Assembly (NCBI GenBank): GCA_040220135.1
Contig: JAVJTT010000025.1
Span: 132,351 to 196,350, forward strand
Length of the DNA: 64,000 nucleotides
Reading direction: 5' to 3'
Origin: CAJXMH01 sp040220135
Lineage (GTDB): Bacteria; Bacteroidota; Bacteroidia; Flavobacteriales_E; Vicingaceae
A model generated the notes under the pieces. It was given only the letters and a program-made list of their open reading frames with translations, made no database searches and had not been told where the DNA came from. Below are positions 34,623 through 43,839 of this stretch, piece after piece (positions within the stretch are counted from its first letter, which is position 1; every line of letters begins with the position of its first letter). A program made the translations under genes and the position numbers.

Positions 34623-35149
34623 AAACCCTTCTCATTTCTTATTCTTTAAGTGGCAACAATGAAGCCGTGGCAAATCGGATAGCGAAACAACTTCCTGCTG
34701 ATCATTTACAATTAACAGAGTCATCGAAAAGAGGATTTTTTCGAATTTCTATCGATCTAATTTTCAATAGAACGCCTAAGGTACAACCTACCGCCATTCC
34801 TATGGAAGATTATGATTTTGTTGTGCTAATCGGACCTGTTTGGATGGGGAAAATTGCTTTTCCGCTCAGGTCATGTTTGAGCCAATTAAAAAAGAACCTC
34901 AAGCCCTATGCTTTTGTCTCTGTTTGTGGTGGTTCAAACGGCAAGCATCCAACATTGGAAGTAGAATTATTAAAAAGAACAGGCATAGAACCTACTGCAG
35001 TGATAGAAATGCACATTGCCAATCTTTTGCCTCAAAATGTAGAACCAAGCTATAAGGCTATTAATGCTTATCAATTAACAGACGAGGATTTTGATCAGTT
35101 AAGCCTCAACGTAATAGAACAACTAAAAACGGTTTTAGATAAAATGTGA
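34619..35149 (+). CDS. Flavodoxin-fold protein
   Basis: 176 residues. TLLISYSLSGNNEAVANRIA at the N-terminus is the FMN phosphate-binding loop (YSLSGN), and LIGPVWMGKIAFPLRSCL plus SVCGGSNGKHP fit the two flavin-contacting loops. Probably a cytosolic FMN-dependent electron carrier or quinone reductase. Last gene of the operon. Confidence 0.85.
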   Translation: MKTLLISYSLSGNNEAVANRIAKQLPADHLQLTESSKRGFFRISIDLIFNRTPKVQPTAIPMEDYDFVVLIGPVWMGKIAFPLRSCLSQLKKNLKPYAFVSVCGGSNGKHPTLEVELLKRTGIEPTAVIEMHIANLLPQNVEPSYKAINAYQLTDEDFDQLSLNVIEQLKTVLDKM

Positions 35150-35294
35150 TTGAATGTGTAAGTAAAATCCATTAACCAATTGGGACTAATATAGAAAAGA
35201 GATAATCAAAAGAATATACATCTTGGTTCAACGGGATAATATACAACAGATCAAGTAGAATTACTCTTGGGTAAACATACCGCATACCCCACAA

Positions 35295-35593
35295 TCACTG
35301 CAAATAGCCAAAAGCAATACTAACCATGATTAAATTAATTCCCAACACAAATATGGCGTAAGGAACAAAGAAACTGATCAATAACAAACCACCGCCAATT
35401 AACTCTATGTAAGAAGAAACAAATGCTGACATTTTCGAAACCACAGGGGCACTTTTCTTTGTCTACACCCTTCTTAAAATACTCGACAGTTCTCTTCTAA
35501 TCCAATCCTGAAAATTTTATCATAAGCCTGAAACAAGAATAAACTACCAAGAATAACTCTTAGCATAAAAGGAAGAAATGGATCTACAGCCAT
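35295..35593 (-). pseudogene. Frameshifted DoxX-family gene
   Basis: The minus strand encodes MAVDPFLPFMLRVILGSLFL, FQAYDKIFRIGLE, then a stop and frame changes, then MSAFVSSYIELIGGGLLLIS, FFVPYAIFVLGINLIMVSIA and FGYLQ. This follows the DoxX order (first helix with QGYDK-like motif, then SYIE..GG). Frame disruption means it is unlikely to be made. Confidence 0.8.
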
Positions 35594-35683
35594 TTTATTG
35601 GATTTAAATAATGATAATCGTTAGGTGGAGAAATGATTGAGGTCAAACAATATGGATTGCTCTGTTAACGGTAAATTAAAAAA

Positions 35684-36523
35684 TCACATACCATTAATTC
35701 CATTTTGAAAAGCTTTTAAAACACTAAGGGCATATTCAATTTCCCAATCTTTAGCTCTTGCCCACTCTTTGGCTATGACCGACTTTTTACCATTAGTAAG
35801 ATTATTCTCTAATACATTTTGAATTCTGCTCTCTAAGTTTTTTGACTTACTTAAATGTAATTTTGCTTTTCGTCCTAAAACTTCTGCAGCAATTTTAAGT
35901 TGATCAAATCCTTCAGCGGGAAATGTATCGTGATGGAATTCGACTATTTCATCATAATTCAAATTGAAATAATGCTCTATTATTCTCAAAATGTCTGAAA
36001 GGTCATTTTCTCGTTCTTCAGGTCTGTCACTCCAAGCAACTAACTTTAAAATTACCATTCCTTCTAAGGGTGGTATGTTTACTATTTTCTCCTCAATGTG
36101 AACTGTTGAAGGGTTTTGTAACACTTCTTTAAATCCTAATACATGTAAATCAGTGTAACGCTCGTTAAATTGAATAGTGTCTTGCTCTTCAATTTCTCCA
36201 AACGGAAGTAAATCTATCGCAACATTGTATTGGTCAGAGTAAAAAGTTCTTGGAGCTTTTACACTTTTAAACCCTTCTTTTTCAAGCGAACTACTTAGCT
36301 CTTCATACTCTTGCAAGGTAGCTATCATAATGGCCAAATCAATGTCCTTTGTTCCTCTATTTGGTTCAATTCCATCTTTCAATAACTCCAATGCAATTGC
36401 ACTTACACCTATTAAATAATAGGGAATATTGTGATGAACCAATACCTTGTCAATGCAATCGAAGGCTTCTTTAAAATGAGGTATGGCTAACTCTTTATAG
36501 CTTTGCTTCGATGTATTTTTCAT
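35684..36523 (-). CDS. Nucleotidyltransferase, AbiEii-like putative toxin
   Basis: 279 residues. The nucleotidyltransferase core is YYLIGVSAIALELL (about 34-47) with RGTKDIDLAI giving the D-x-D metal ligands, and a later Asp in NVAIDLLPFG. The C-terminal half is helical. Genes of this type downstream of AbiEi-like regulators act as type IV toxins or in abortive infection. It overlaps its partner by 29 bases. Low sequence identity to AbiEii cannot be judged here, so the toxin role is inference from fold and pairing. Confidence 0.8.
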   Translation of the reverse strand: MKNTSKQSYKELAIPHFKEAFDCIDKVLVHHNIPYYLIGVSAIALELLKDGIEPNRGTKDIDLAIMIATLQEYEELSSSLEKEGFKSVKAPRTFYSDQYNVAIDLLPFGEIEEQDTIQFNERYTDLHVLGFKEVLQNPSTVHIEEKIVNIPPLEGMVILKLVAWSDRPEERENDLSDILRIIEHYFNLNYDEIVEFHHDTFPAEGFDQLKIAAEVLGRKAKLHLSKSKNLESRIQNVLENNLTNGKKSVIAKEWARAKDWEIEYALSVLKAFQNGINGM

Positions 36524-37466
36524 AAATCATTTTTGCCGTTTCTCTGTTCCTTTTTCCTCCTTCGAGTATTAATTCCGCATAAATCAGAATAGGAGGAGTC
36601 GTTTTTTCCTCTTCTAAATTGTTCCAAAACAAATCAAGCACTTCCACCGCTCCTTTCTTATCGGGAACAAGCCTATAGTTTCTTAATAGGTCGATAGTAT
36701 CTTCTTTGGTATAGAGAATAAATTTTTCAGGTCTTAAATGATTCGTCAACAAGTCTGCTGCAGGCTCTCCTCCCCAAACAGTTTGTTTGCTATCCAAATT
36801 TAGTTCTTGCCAATTATCCTTAAGATCATATCGATCCTTAATTAACTTGGGTCTCAAATCCGTGGCATATTGGTTAATCCATCTATCTAAAAGCTCTTTT
36901 CGATGTTCCCAAACGTAGGTTTTTCTGTTAAGTGCCAGCAAGTAGCCTGTTTCTTTCAACCCATTTATTACCTGAGGAATATTTCCTAAACCAACTCCTG
37001 CTATTTCAGCTATTTCTCTTTGTGTTTGATTGACCAAATCAGCATTCAACAAAAAGTGAAAAACAACCTTAAGTCCTGTTTTGGTAAAAGCCCTATTGGT
37101 ATTTTCTTTCTTGAGTTTTTCTTTTTTATTAGTATCAATAAAAAGATAAAACTCTTTGTTTTGGATGAATAAATTTCCGTTGCTTTCTAGGTAGGCAATT
37201 CCTTTCTTTCGCAATTCCTCCTTTATTTTAGGAAAGATATTTTCAGCAATTACAATTAAATTGGCATGCTGATGATGTAGCTTTTCAATTGGCTGCAATT
37301 GATGCAGTCTCAGTTCTTTTTTTACTTCTGCTACAAAATTGTACACCTTACCATTTATGGTCAATTGAAGCTTTCCGTCCAACTCTCCACTATCAAGTAA
37401 AAACCCTTCAATATCAATTGTATGCTTTAGGTTTATTAATGCCTTATGTATGACCTCTTGCTTCAT
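36495..37466 (-). CDS. AbiEi-like winged-helix protein, putative antitoxin
   Basis: 323 residues. N-terminal alpha/beta part (1-115) resembles a nuclease-like fold (NFVAEVKKELRLHQLQPI). A winged-helix segment around 155-190 (NQTQREIAEIAGVGLGNIPQ, VINGLKETGYL) follows, then an AbiEi_C-type domain (WGGEPAADLLTNHLRPEKFI to the end). Family role: transcription repressor and antagonist of the AbiEii nucleotidyltransferase. A GTTCACG palindrome sits 19 bases upstream of the start, suiting autoregulation. Confidence 0.8.
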   Translation of the reverse strand: MKQEVIHKALINLKHTIDIEGFLLDSGELDGKLQLTINGKVYNFVAEVKKELRLHQLQPIEKLHHQHANLIVIAENIFPKIKEELRKKGIAYLESNGNLFIQNKEFYLFIDTNKKEKLKKENTNRAFTKTGLKVVFHFLLNADLVNQTQREIAEIAGVGLGNIPQVINGLKETGYLLALNRKTYVWEHRKELLDRWINQYATDLRPKLIKDRYDLKDNWQELNLDSKQTVWGGEPAADLLTNHLRPEKFILYTKEDTIDLLRNYRLVPDKKGAVEVLDLFWNNLEEEKTTPPILIYAELILEGGKRNRETAKMIYEKYIEAKL

Positions 37467-37484
37467 TGTTCACAAATATACTAA

Positions 37485-37501
37485 GTTCACGTAACGTGAA
37501 C
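37485..37501. promoter_or_regulatory. Probable AbiEi autoregulatory operator
   Basis: GTTCACG-TAA-CGTGAAC palindrome upstream of the AbiEi-like gene; a further half-site GTTCAC lies at 37469-37474, next to the start codon. Confidence 0.6.
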
Positions 37502-37653
37502 AAGTTTATTTTATGAACATAACTAATAAAGATAAATGACTTCTATTTTTAAGTAATCGTTGTTAACGCTATGTATAAATTGAGTGATAAGTGAATTAAT
37601 TGTTTTTATAATTATTCCATGCATCACGTAACTGATTGGCTATAGGAGTTAGG

Positions 37654-38187
37654 CTAATCGGGATCCGTTGTCTCCATATCGGCTGTTAGGCGTCTATATT
37701 CAGTCTCTGCAAGTCCTGAAGTCACTAAATATTTTAAATCAATGGTTGGATATTCATTTTCAATAACATCTACAAGATCATCAGAAAATGAACTGTTTAT
37801 TATATGACAAATCAATCTTAGATTACTTTGATCAAAATCTCCATTTAAAAAAGCTTCAAAAGCTACTGCTAAGTATTCAAGTTTAACTCTTGAGTCGCTT
37901 TTTTCAATTGTGGTAAACATTGCGTCTCCAAATTTTGATCTTCGTTTTTCATCCTTTTTGGATTCCTCGATTAACTTTTCTTTTTGTTTGTTATCTATGC
38001 TGCCAACCGACTCAATAAAAATTTTAACCTTATTCAAATAAGCTGTATCTCTTACCCCTTTTATGCTTTTGTAAATGTTTAATGATGTTCCGATTACAGG
38101 AATTTCTTTTAAAACCTCGTTTTCAAGAAGAGCACCTAAAAGAACCTCTCCATTATCAACTAATATATTGCTTAATGATTCATTCAT
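37654..38187 (-). CDS. Hypothetical protein, possible defence accessory
   Basis: 177 residues. N-terminal hydrophobic stretch LLGALLENEVLKEIPVIGTS and LNIYKSIKGVRDTAYLNKVK, then charged helix and a segment FLNGDFDQSNLRLICHII. Similar architecture (ENEVLKEIPVIG, then IRDxxFLKKV) is frequent near mobile and defence loci; no function established. It follows the AbiEi/AbiEii pair on the same strand. Confidence 0.6.
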   Translation of the reverse strand: MNESLSNILVDNGEVLLGALLENEVLKEIPVIGTSLNIYKSIKGVRDTAYLNKVKIFIESVGSIDNKQKEKLIEESKKDEKRRSKFGDAMFTTIEKSDSRVKLEYLAVAFEAFLNGDFDQSNLRLICHIINSSFSDDLVDVIENEYPTIDLKYLVTSGLAETEYRRLTADMETTDPD

Positions 38188-38321
38188 AACAGTTCCTTTC
38201 TCTCAAATTTACTCAAGTAACTGCATTCTATTCAACACGATAAAATCTACTTCTACACAATCATGCTAACAAATCCTATTGAAAAACTCAACTATAAAAC
38301 ACCATAGCTCATACCCTACCC

Positions 38322-39317
38322 TCACTCAAAATACTCATTCAACAAATCAAACGACTCCTCTAATTCTTGGTAGTGTTTTGCCACTTCTGTGTGGTCTTTT
38401 GCTTCTGCCAAGTTTTTCACCAATTGTATGTGTGGGACTAACCATTTGTGCAGTTCTTGGTGCGATTTACCTTTCATGGTGCAGCTTGAAATAAGCAGGT
38501 CAGTATTTTTCTTTAATTCCTTTGCAACCATAAGATGATCTTTAGAGTGTCCCATGGATTGATGCTTCATAATTTCTTGCATAGTTGTAATCGGAGGTTT
38601 CATTTCTTCGTTGATCTTCCATTTTTCACCCTCGTTCAACTGAAGATTTTCACTTTGTATCTTACTCTGTTCTGTTGTAAGTGGAAGTTGAACCGTAATG
38701 GCGACCTCTGACCACAATTTTGACACCCCATCTGTTCCCGTATGAAGGTCGGAACAAGCCTTGTTGAGAATGTCCAATGCTTCCTCGCCTTGCCATTGGT
38801 TTAAGTCTACTGTGGTTGAAAGCAATACCGTATCGGATTGTTTTCGGTAACTGTAATTAACCTCCCGACTAATACCGTTCATTTTTAGCTTTAAGCTACC
38901 TTTCCCATTTCTTGCACTTATAATTTCTCCTTGAATGGTTTCCGTGTTAAAGGCTTCAAAAAAATAAGTTCTCAACTTAGCATCCCTTACCTCATTCTTG
39001 GAGTTTATAGAAGAAGTAAAGATGTTGATCTTGGCTCCACTCAATAACATTTCAACTGATCCGGATTTGTTTTTAGGAGTCGTTTCTACTTCATCAAATG
39101 TTCCACCCACTCCAACCTTGTCGGTAAATTTAAAGGCTGTCCAATTCACATGAATTGCCGTTTCTTTAATGCTGTATTCTTTCCCTGTTTTCTTTTCTCT
39201 TAAAACCGTTTTACTGTTCTTTTTCGGAGTCGGTTTTTTTTGTTGATCGGAAGATCCACAAGAGGCAGCCAAGATGATTAGAACGAGGCCAATCAACTTT
39301 ATTTTCAATATTTTCAT
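38322..39317 (-). CDS. YceI-domain lipoprotein
   Basis: 331 residues. Lipobox LAASC at about 16-20, then a Lys-rich linker. Residues 45-215 form a YceI lipocalin-like barrel (VNWTAFKFTDKVGVGGTFDE is diagnostic). A helical C-terminal domain (about 230-331) with conserved His residues (MKHQSMGHSKDHLM) is an unusual addition and may bind metal. YceI proteins bind isoprenoids in the periplasm. Confidence 0.85.
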   Translation of the reverse strand: MKILKIKLIGLVLIILAASCGSSDQQKKPTPKKNSKTVLREKKTGKEYSIKETAIHVNWTAFKFTDKVGVGGTFDEVETTPKNKSGSVEMLLSGAKINIFTSSINSKNEVRDAKLRTYFFEAFNTETIQGEIISARNGKGSLKLKMNGISREVNYSYRKQSDTVLLSTTVDLNQWQGEEALDILNKACSDLHTGTDGVSKLWSEVAITVQLPLTTEQSKIQSENLQLNEGEKWKINEEMKPPITTMQEIMKHQSMGHSKDHLMVAKELKKNTDLLISSCTMKGKSHQELHKWLVPHIQLVKNLAEAKDHTEVAKHYQELEESFDLLNEYFE

Positions 39318-39414
39318 CGTTTTACTTTTAGTGATTATTCATTATTTGAAATGAATATAAAATTGTTTGGCAATAAATTCTCATTCAAACTCAAACCCTT
39401 AATTAACAAGAGCT

Positions 39415-40128
39415 CTACTGCTTCAACACTTTTTTCAGAACAGTTTCTTTATCTAGTTTCTTAGTACAAAAAAACCAATCTTTACAGTCCAATTCACTGT
39501 CGTCCATTCTCTCTTTTGCCGTTCCGCAAGATCCCGCAGGTCCAATAATGACATCATCTCCCGGGTACCAATCTGCCGGAGTAGCCACTCCAAATTCATC
39601 AGCGGTTTGTAAGGCAATAATAACCCGATACAACTCATCAAAGTTTCTACCTAAACTTAGTGGGTAGTATATTATAGCTCTAATAATTCCTTTTGGGTCA
39701 ATAAAAAAAACAGCCCTTACTGCCTTGGTGGTATCTTCATTTGGTTGAATCATACCGTACTTTTTAGCCACCTCCATGGTAATGTCTTCAATTAATGGGA
39801 AATTAACCTCCACATCTTTCATGCCCTTGAATTCAATCTTCTCTTTAATGGTTCGTAACCAAGCGATATGACTGTACAATCCATCTATTGAGAGACCTAT
39901 TAACTTGCAATTTGCATTGGCAAATTTTTCTTCCATGCTTGCGAAAGTCATAAACTCAGAAGTACATACCGGGGTAAAATCTGCCGGATGGCTAAATAAA
40001 ATTGTCCAACTTCCTTTATAGTCTGATGGAAAACTAATATCCCCTTGTGTAGTAATTGCTTTAAATTCAGGTGCTGCATCGCCAATTCTTGGCATGCTTA
40101 TAATTTCTTGCTCATGTAGTGTATCCAT
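39415..40128 (-). CDS. Peroxiredoxin, archaeal/Prx6-like type
   Basis: 237 residues. Peroxidatic Cys55 in FSHPADFTPVCTSEF, and C-terminal Cys residues in LDCKDWFFCTKKL, a pattern seen in archaeal-type peroxiredoxins of the Prx6 class. Reduces H2O2 and organic peroxides, probably recharged by thioredoxin. Upstream palindromic operator at 40205-40218. Confidence 0.92.
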   Translation of the reverse strand: MDTLHEQEIISMPRIGDAAPEFKAITTQGDISFPSDYKGSWTILFSHPADFTPVCTSEFMTFASMEEKFANANCKLIGLSIDGLYSHIAWLRTIKEKIEFKGMKDVEVNFPLIEDITMEVAKKYGMIQPNEDTTKAVRAVFFIDPKGIIRAIIYYPLSLGRNFDELYRVIIALQTADEFGVATPADWYPGDDVIIGPAGSCGTAKERMDDSELDCKDWFFCTKKLDKETVLKKVLKQ

Positions 40129-40204
40129 GGTAATAAGTTTTAGTTACACTCTAAAATTACTGCGTACAAAGTCCATTTTAAGTGATTTATGTTACTGTGA
40201 AAAC

Positions 40205-40218
40205 CTGATTTTTATCAG
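40205..40218. promoter_or_regulatory. FixK/FNR-like operator upstream of the peroxiredoxin gene
   Basis: CTGATTTTTATCAG, exact to the consensus, 76 bases upstream of the start codon. The best -7 candidate (TAATTTTA, minus strand, 40152-40159) would be 56 bp from the centre. Confidence 0.68.
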
Positions 40219-40273
40219 TTAGACGTAAACACCTATCATATTAAAATAATTAAGGAAGCAGTTTCAAAAAACC

Positions 40274-40672
40274 TTAATCCTCCAAACTTATTTCTCCGGA
40301 AATGCTACAAGACTCGTTTAAAGTATTGTAGATAGTTCCAAACTTTTGAAGGTTTTTATGTAACAGATCAACATTTATGTTAGATCCTTTTAATCTAATC
40401 ACATATTTGATGGTAGTGAGTTTTGTTGGAACCTCTTGTCGTTCTCCTACCACTTCTATGGCTGCATGTTCATATTCAAACTTCAACACCTTAGAGAACC
40501 GCTCTATGTTTTTGAGGCAGCAAGCTGCAAATGCTCCTAAAAGTAGTTCGGCAGGGTTTGGCAATTGATCCTGATCTTTGTTTATGCCAAATGAAATACT
40601 TTCCTGTCTGACCTGATATTCGGCTTCTTTCTTTGCGTTTATTTTTCCGCTTACGTTATAATTATTCATCAA
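40274..40672 (-). CDS. OsmC-family peroxidase-like protein
   Basis: 132 residues. Both OsmC Cys positions are visible: LLGAFAACCLKNIERF and LNESCSISGEI. Family members are Cys-based organic hydroperoxide reductases. Last gene of a four-gene minus-strand operon with the ABC efflux genes, 2 bases after the ATPase gene. Start just before the ATPase stop region suggests coupling. Confidence 0.88.
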   Translation of the reverse strand: MMNNYNVSGKINAKKEAEYQVRQESISFGINKDQDQLPNPAELLLGAFAACCLKNIERFSKVLKFEYEHAAIEVVGERQEVPTKLTTIKYVIRLKGSNINVDLLHKNLQKFGTIYNTLNESCSISGEISLED

Positions 40673-40674
40673 TT

Positions 40675-41358
40675 CTATTCTTTTATAATTCTCCCATCTG
40701 CCATTTCAATAATGCGATTGGTTTTCTTTGCAAAATCTAAGTCGTGGGTTACTACCAACAAGGATAGTTTTTCTTCCTCGCTCAATTCCTTTAAAATGGA
40801 AAAAACATTCAAGGAGTTTTTACTGTCTAGGTTTCCGGTTGGTTCATCGCCCATAATAATGGATGGACTGTTAATGAGTGCCCGGGCAATGGCAACCCGC
40901 TGTTTTTGTCCACCGGAAATCCGCATGGAAAGTTTCTTTGCTTGGTCGTCGATGCCCAATAGTCGTAGTTTTTCCATGGCATCGTGCTCAATTTCTTGTA
41001 GTGATTTTACACCTAATTTTTTAGCAGGTAGCATCACATTTTCTAATACTGTAAACTCTTGCAGCAAATAGTGAAATTGAAAAATAAACCCAATGTGTCG
41101 GTTCCTAATAAACGCCAATTCATTGGCTGACTTTAGCGAAAGGTCTTCTCCGTCTAAAATGAGTTTCCCCTCATAATCGGTGTCCATCGTAGAGAGAATA
41201 TACAACAAGGTAGATTTTCCACAACCCGACTTCCCCATGATGCTCACAAACTCGCCTTTTTCAATTTCAAAACTGATGTCTTTCAACACATGAAAAAGTG
41301 TTGGCTCTCTAAAGTATTTATTGATGTTGTTGGCTTTTAAAACAATGTTCTTTTCCAT
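40675..41358 (-). CDS. ABC transporter ATPase, LolD/MacB type
   Basis: 227 residues with Walker A GKSGCGKST, signature ISGGQKQRVAIARAL, Walker B IIMGDEPTG then NLDSKNS, and H-loop VTHDLD. The Q-loop region is IFQFHYLL. This ATPase partners the FtsX-type permease encoded 2 bases upstream. Confidence 0.92.
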   Translation of the reverse strand: MEKNIVLKANNINKYFREPTLFHVLKDISFEIEKGEFVSIMGKSGCGKSTLLYILSTMDTDYEGKLILDGEDLSLKSANELAFIRNRHIGFIFQFHYLLQEFTVLENVMLPAKKLGVKSLQEIEHDAMEKLRLLGIDDQAKKLSMRISGGQKQRVAIARALINSPSIIMGDEPTGNLDSKNSLNVFSILKELSEEEKLSLLVVTHDLDFAKKTNRIIEMADGRIIKE

Positions 41359-41360
41359 AA

Positions 41361-42620
41361 CTATTGCCCTCTAATTATTTCAACCGGATCAATGTCTCTT
41401 GCTCTTCGTGCAGGAAGGTAAGCTGCAAAGAAAGTTGCCACCAAGGCAAACACAATCCCAATCAAGTAATACATGGGATTAAAGTTGACCGGAAAGGTTT
41501 TTATGGTTGGTAAGGCATCTGTCTCAAAAGGAGTATGATCGATTAATACGGACAATCCAAAACCAACTGCTAAACCGACAACACCTCCGACAATGCCAAT
41601 AATCATGGCTTGGCTAATAAAAATCTGTTGTACATCTTTGCCTGAAAATCCGGTAGCTTTTAGAATAGCGATGTCGTTCATCTTTTCATAGATCAGCATG
41701 TTTAGAATGTTGTAAATCCCAAAACCGGCAACAATCAATAAGGTAATAGAAACGGCATAGGTAATGATGTTTCGAATGGAAGTTCCTGTTTCAAATTGAG
41801 CATTGGCAGCTTTAATGTCTTTAGCAGTAACCTTAAACTGTTGGCTCAATTCTTTTGCCATGGCAACTGATTCTTCTAAATCATGCAGTTTTACATTAAT
41901 GTCGGTAATGTAGTTGCTCGACTGCCCAACAATTCGTTGAGCCATTTTTACATTTACATAGCTTTGAATGTCATCTATTTCAGCTAAACCACTTTGATAG
42001 ATCCCTACAATCTTTAGCTGAAACAAACCACCGTTTGGAGCTGAAATGTAAACTCGATCTCCCATTGCTAATTTTAAGGTATTGGCAACGCCTGCACCAA
42101 TGATGATACCACTTGGTGTGTTCTTCAATTGTTTGGCATTGCCTGCAACAATGTAGTCTCCCAAATGAAATAAACGATCCTCTTCCAAAGGTTCAATGCC
42201 GTGTAATACCCCGTTTAAATTTACAGCCCCTGCCTTGTAGAACACCTGAACCGTAATTTGTGGAATAGCCCCTTTTACCCGTTCATCTTTGTTCAGATAA
42301 CTTAAAATTGGTAGGGCATTGTGAACACGAAGTTGATTGAACTTGGGACGTACTGAATGAACTACACTTAGCTCTTTCTCAGGATTAATAATAAAATCGA
42401 TGGGCTGTTTTTCGCTGATCTTAATTTCGTTGTATAAGTGTATGTGTGGAGTTCGATTTAAAATTAAGCCGTCTAGCAAACCATTTAAACCCGTCATAAA
42501 GCTAACTAAGGTTATAAAAGTGCCAATGCCAAAAGTGACTCCCAATGCCGCAATGGTAGATTGCTTTAAGCGAGAGATCAAATGCGTTTTAGCAATGCTT
42601 GTAATCACTTGATAATTCAT
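41361..42620 (-). CDS. ABC transporter permease, FtsX/MacB type
   Basis: 419 residues. One N-terminal membrane helix (about 21-45), a large periplasmic domain (50-285), then three C-terminal helices (about 290-310, 338-358, 385-405). The C-terminus (LPARRARDIDPVEIIRGQ) is diagnostic. It overlaps the membrane-fusion gene by 4 bases. Confidence 0.92.
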   Translation of the reverse strand: MNYQVITSIAKTHLISRLKQSTIAALGVTFGIGTFITLVSFMTGLNGLLDGLILNRTPHIHLYNEIKISEKQPIDFIINPEKELSVVHSVRPKFNQLRVHNALPILSYLNKDERVKGAIPQITVQVFYKAGAVNLNGVLHGIEPLEEDRLFHLGDYIVAGNAKQLKNTPSGIIIGAGVANTLKLAMGDRVYISAPNGGLFQLKIVGIYQSGLAEIDDIQSYVNVKMAQRIVGQSSNYITDINVKLHDLEESVAMAKELSQQFKVTAKDIKAANAQFETGTSIRNIITYAVSITLLIVAGFGIYNILNMLIYEKMNDIAILKATGFSGKDVQQIFISQAMIIGIVGGVVGLAVGFGLSVLIDHTPFETDALPTIKTFPVNFNPMYYLIGIVFALVATFFAAYLPARRARDIDPVEIIRGQ

Positions 42621-43708
42621 TCGGGTTTAAGAATTAAAGTGTTGCTGTTTAGTCCCTCCAAAATTTCAGCTCGTTCCAAACTTTTCAGGCCCACTATAAC
42701 ATTCAGCGTTTCTGTTTCTGTTATGACTTGATTGCCATTCAGCAGATAATCTAATGGAATACTCAAGGCTTCTGATTTCTTAGCCAAAACAATGTTGGCT
42801 TCTCCTCGCAAACCCGAATACAATACTTCAGGTGGATTTTCAAAGGTTCCTTCTACCCAAAAGGTTTGTGTTTCCTGATTCATTTTTGGAATAATTTGTT
42901 TTACCCGTGCTTCAAAAACCTGATTCGCATAAGCATCCAAGGTCAGGTAGATCAACTGTCCTGTTTTTACTCGAACAATGTCTACCTCATCTACCTGCAT
43001 TTTAAGAATAAAATGATTACTACTTCCCAAATAAGCAATTGGTTCTTGCTCACTGACTGATTCGCCTGCTTCTTTTAACAACTCATATACCTTGCCATTG
43101 ATACGACTTCGCACATCGAAATCAGCTTGTAGAATTATACGGTTAGCATGGTTGTTTTGCGATCGTTGAAGTGCAATTTTTAACTCATCTTCTTTTCTTG
43201 CTAACTGAGTTTTCAATTGATTTACTTTGTTCTGTGCGGCTTGAAAAGCTAATTGCCGTTGCTCAAGATCACTTTGAGAGCCTATTTCTTGTTGCCATAA
43301 ACGTTGTTGTCGCACAAAATTGATGGAATCGTTTTTCAAGCTTAAAGTAGCAAGGTGCAATTCGTTTTTAAGCTCTTGTATCAAATTCGATTTTCCTTGG
43401 TAATTCAGTTGAGCCAAGTCCACATCCAATTGAGCATTTTTACTTTGAATTTTTGAATTATCGTTGATGATTCGGAGTAGCAAATCCCCCTTTTGAACTT
43501 GGTCTCCTTCTTCAACCAAAACCTCTTCTACTATGCCTCTTGCAGCAGCATATACTTTATAAAAACTATCGGGTTCTACAATGGCGGATGAATAAACAGA
43601 TTCAGTGATAGTTGTTTTCTCAGGCAAAACTCCATTTGGACCATCGTTACAAGCCATCAATAAAATAATTGATGTAGCAGAAATTAACGTTTTAAACAAG
43701 GTTTTCAT
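42617..43708 (-). CDS. Membrane-fusion lipoprotein of an efflux pump (HlyD/MacA type)
   Basis: 363 residues. Lipobox LMAC at residues 17-20. A split lipoyl domain (EEVLVEEGDQVQKGDLLLRI on one side, then SRINGKVYELLKEAGESVSE), a coiled-coil hairpin (110-185) and a beta-barrel (about 220-310) follow. Together with the permease and ATPase it forms a MacAB-like exporter; no TolC homologue is adjacent. First gene of the operon, divergent from a Usp gene. Confidence 0.9.
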   Translation of the reverse strand: MKTLFKTLISATSIILLMACNDGPNGVLPEKTTITESVYSSAIVEPDSFYKVYAAARGIVEEVLVEEGDQVQKGDLLLRIINDNSKIQSKNAQLDVDLAQLNYQGKSNLIQELKNELHLATLSLKNDSINFVRQQRLWQQEIGSQSDLEQRQLAFQAAQNKVNQLKTQLARKEDELKIALQRSQNNHANRIILQADFDVRSRINGKVYELLKEAGESVSEQEPIAYLGSSNHFILKMQVDEVDIVRVKTGQLIYLTLDAYANQVFEARVKQIIPKMNQETQTFWVEGTFENPPEVLYSGLRGEANIVLAKKSEALSIPLDYLLNGNQVITETETLNVIVGLKSLERAEILEGLNSNTLILKPE

Positions 43709-43756
43709 GGTAGTGAATTTGAACTACAAAATTGCTTGGAAGAGGCTTCTTTTAGA

Positions 43757-43770
43757 ATGACAAAAATCAG
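43757..43770. promoter_or_regulatory. FixK/FNR-like operator between the efflux and Usp operons
   Basis: ATGACAAAAATCAG, one base off the consensus. Centre is 55 bp upstream of a perfect box TACATTTG (43815-43822) for the + strand operon. Confidence 0.72.
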
Positions 43771-43839
43771 CTGGCAGTATGAAAAAGGTCAGGACAGAGC
43801 GAAGATGGAGAAAATACATTTGTAGAAAATTAGCAAACG

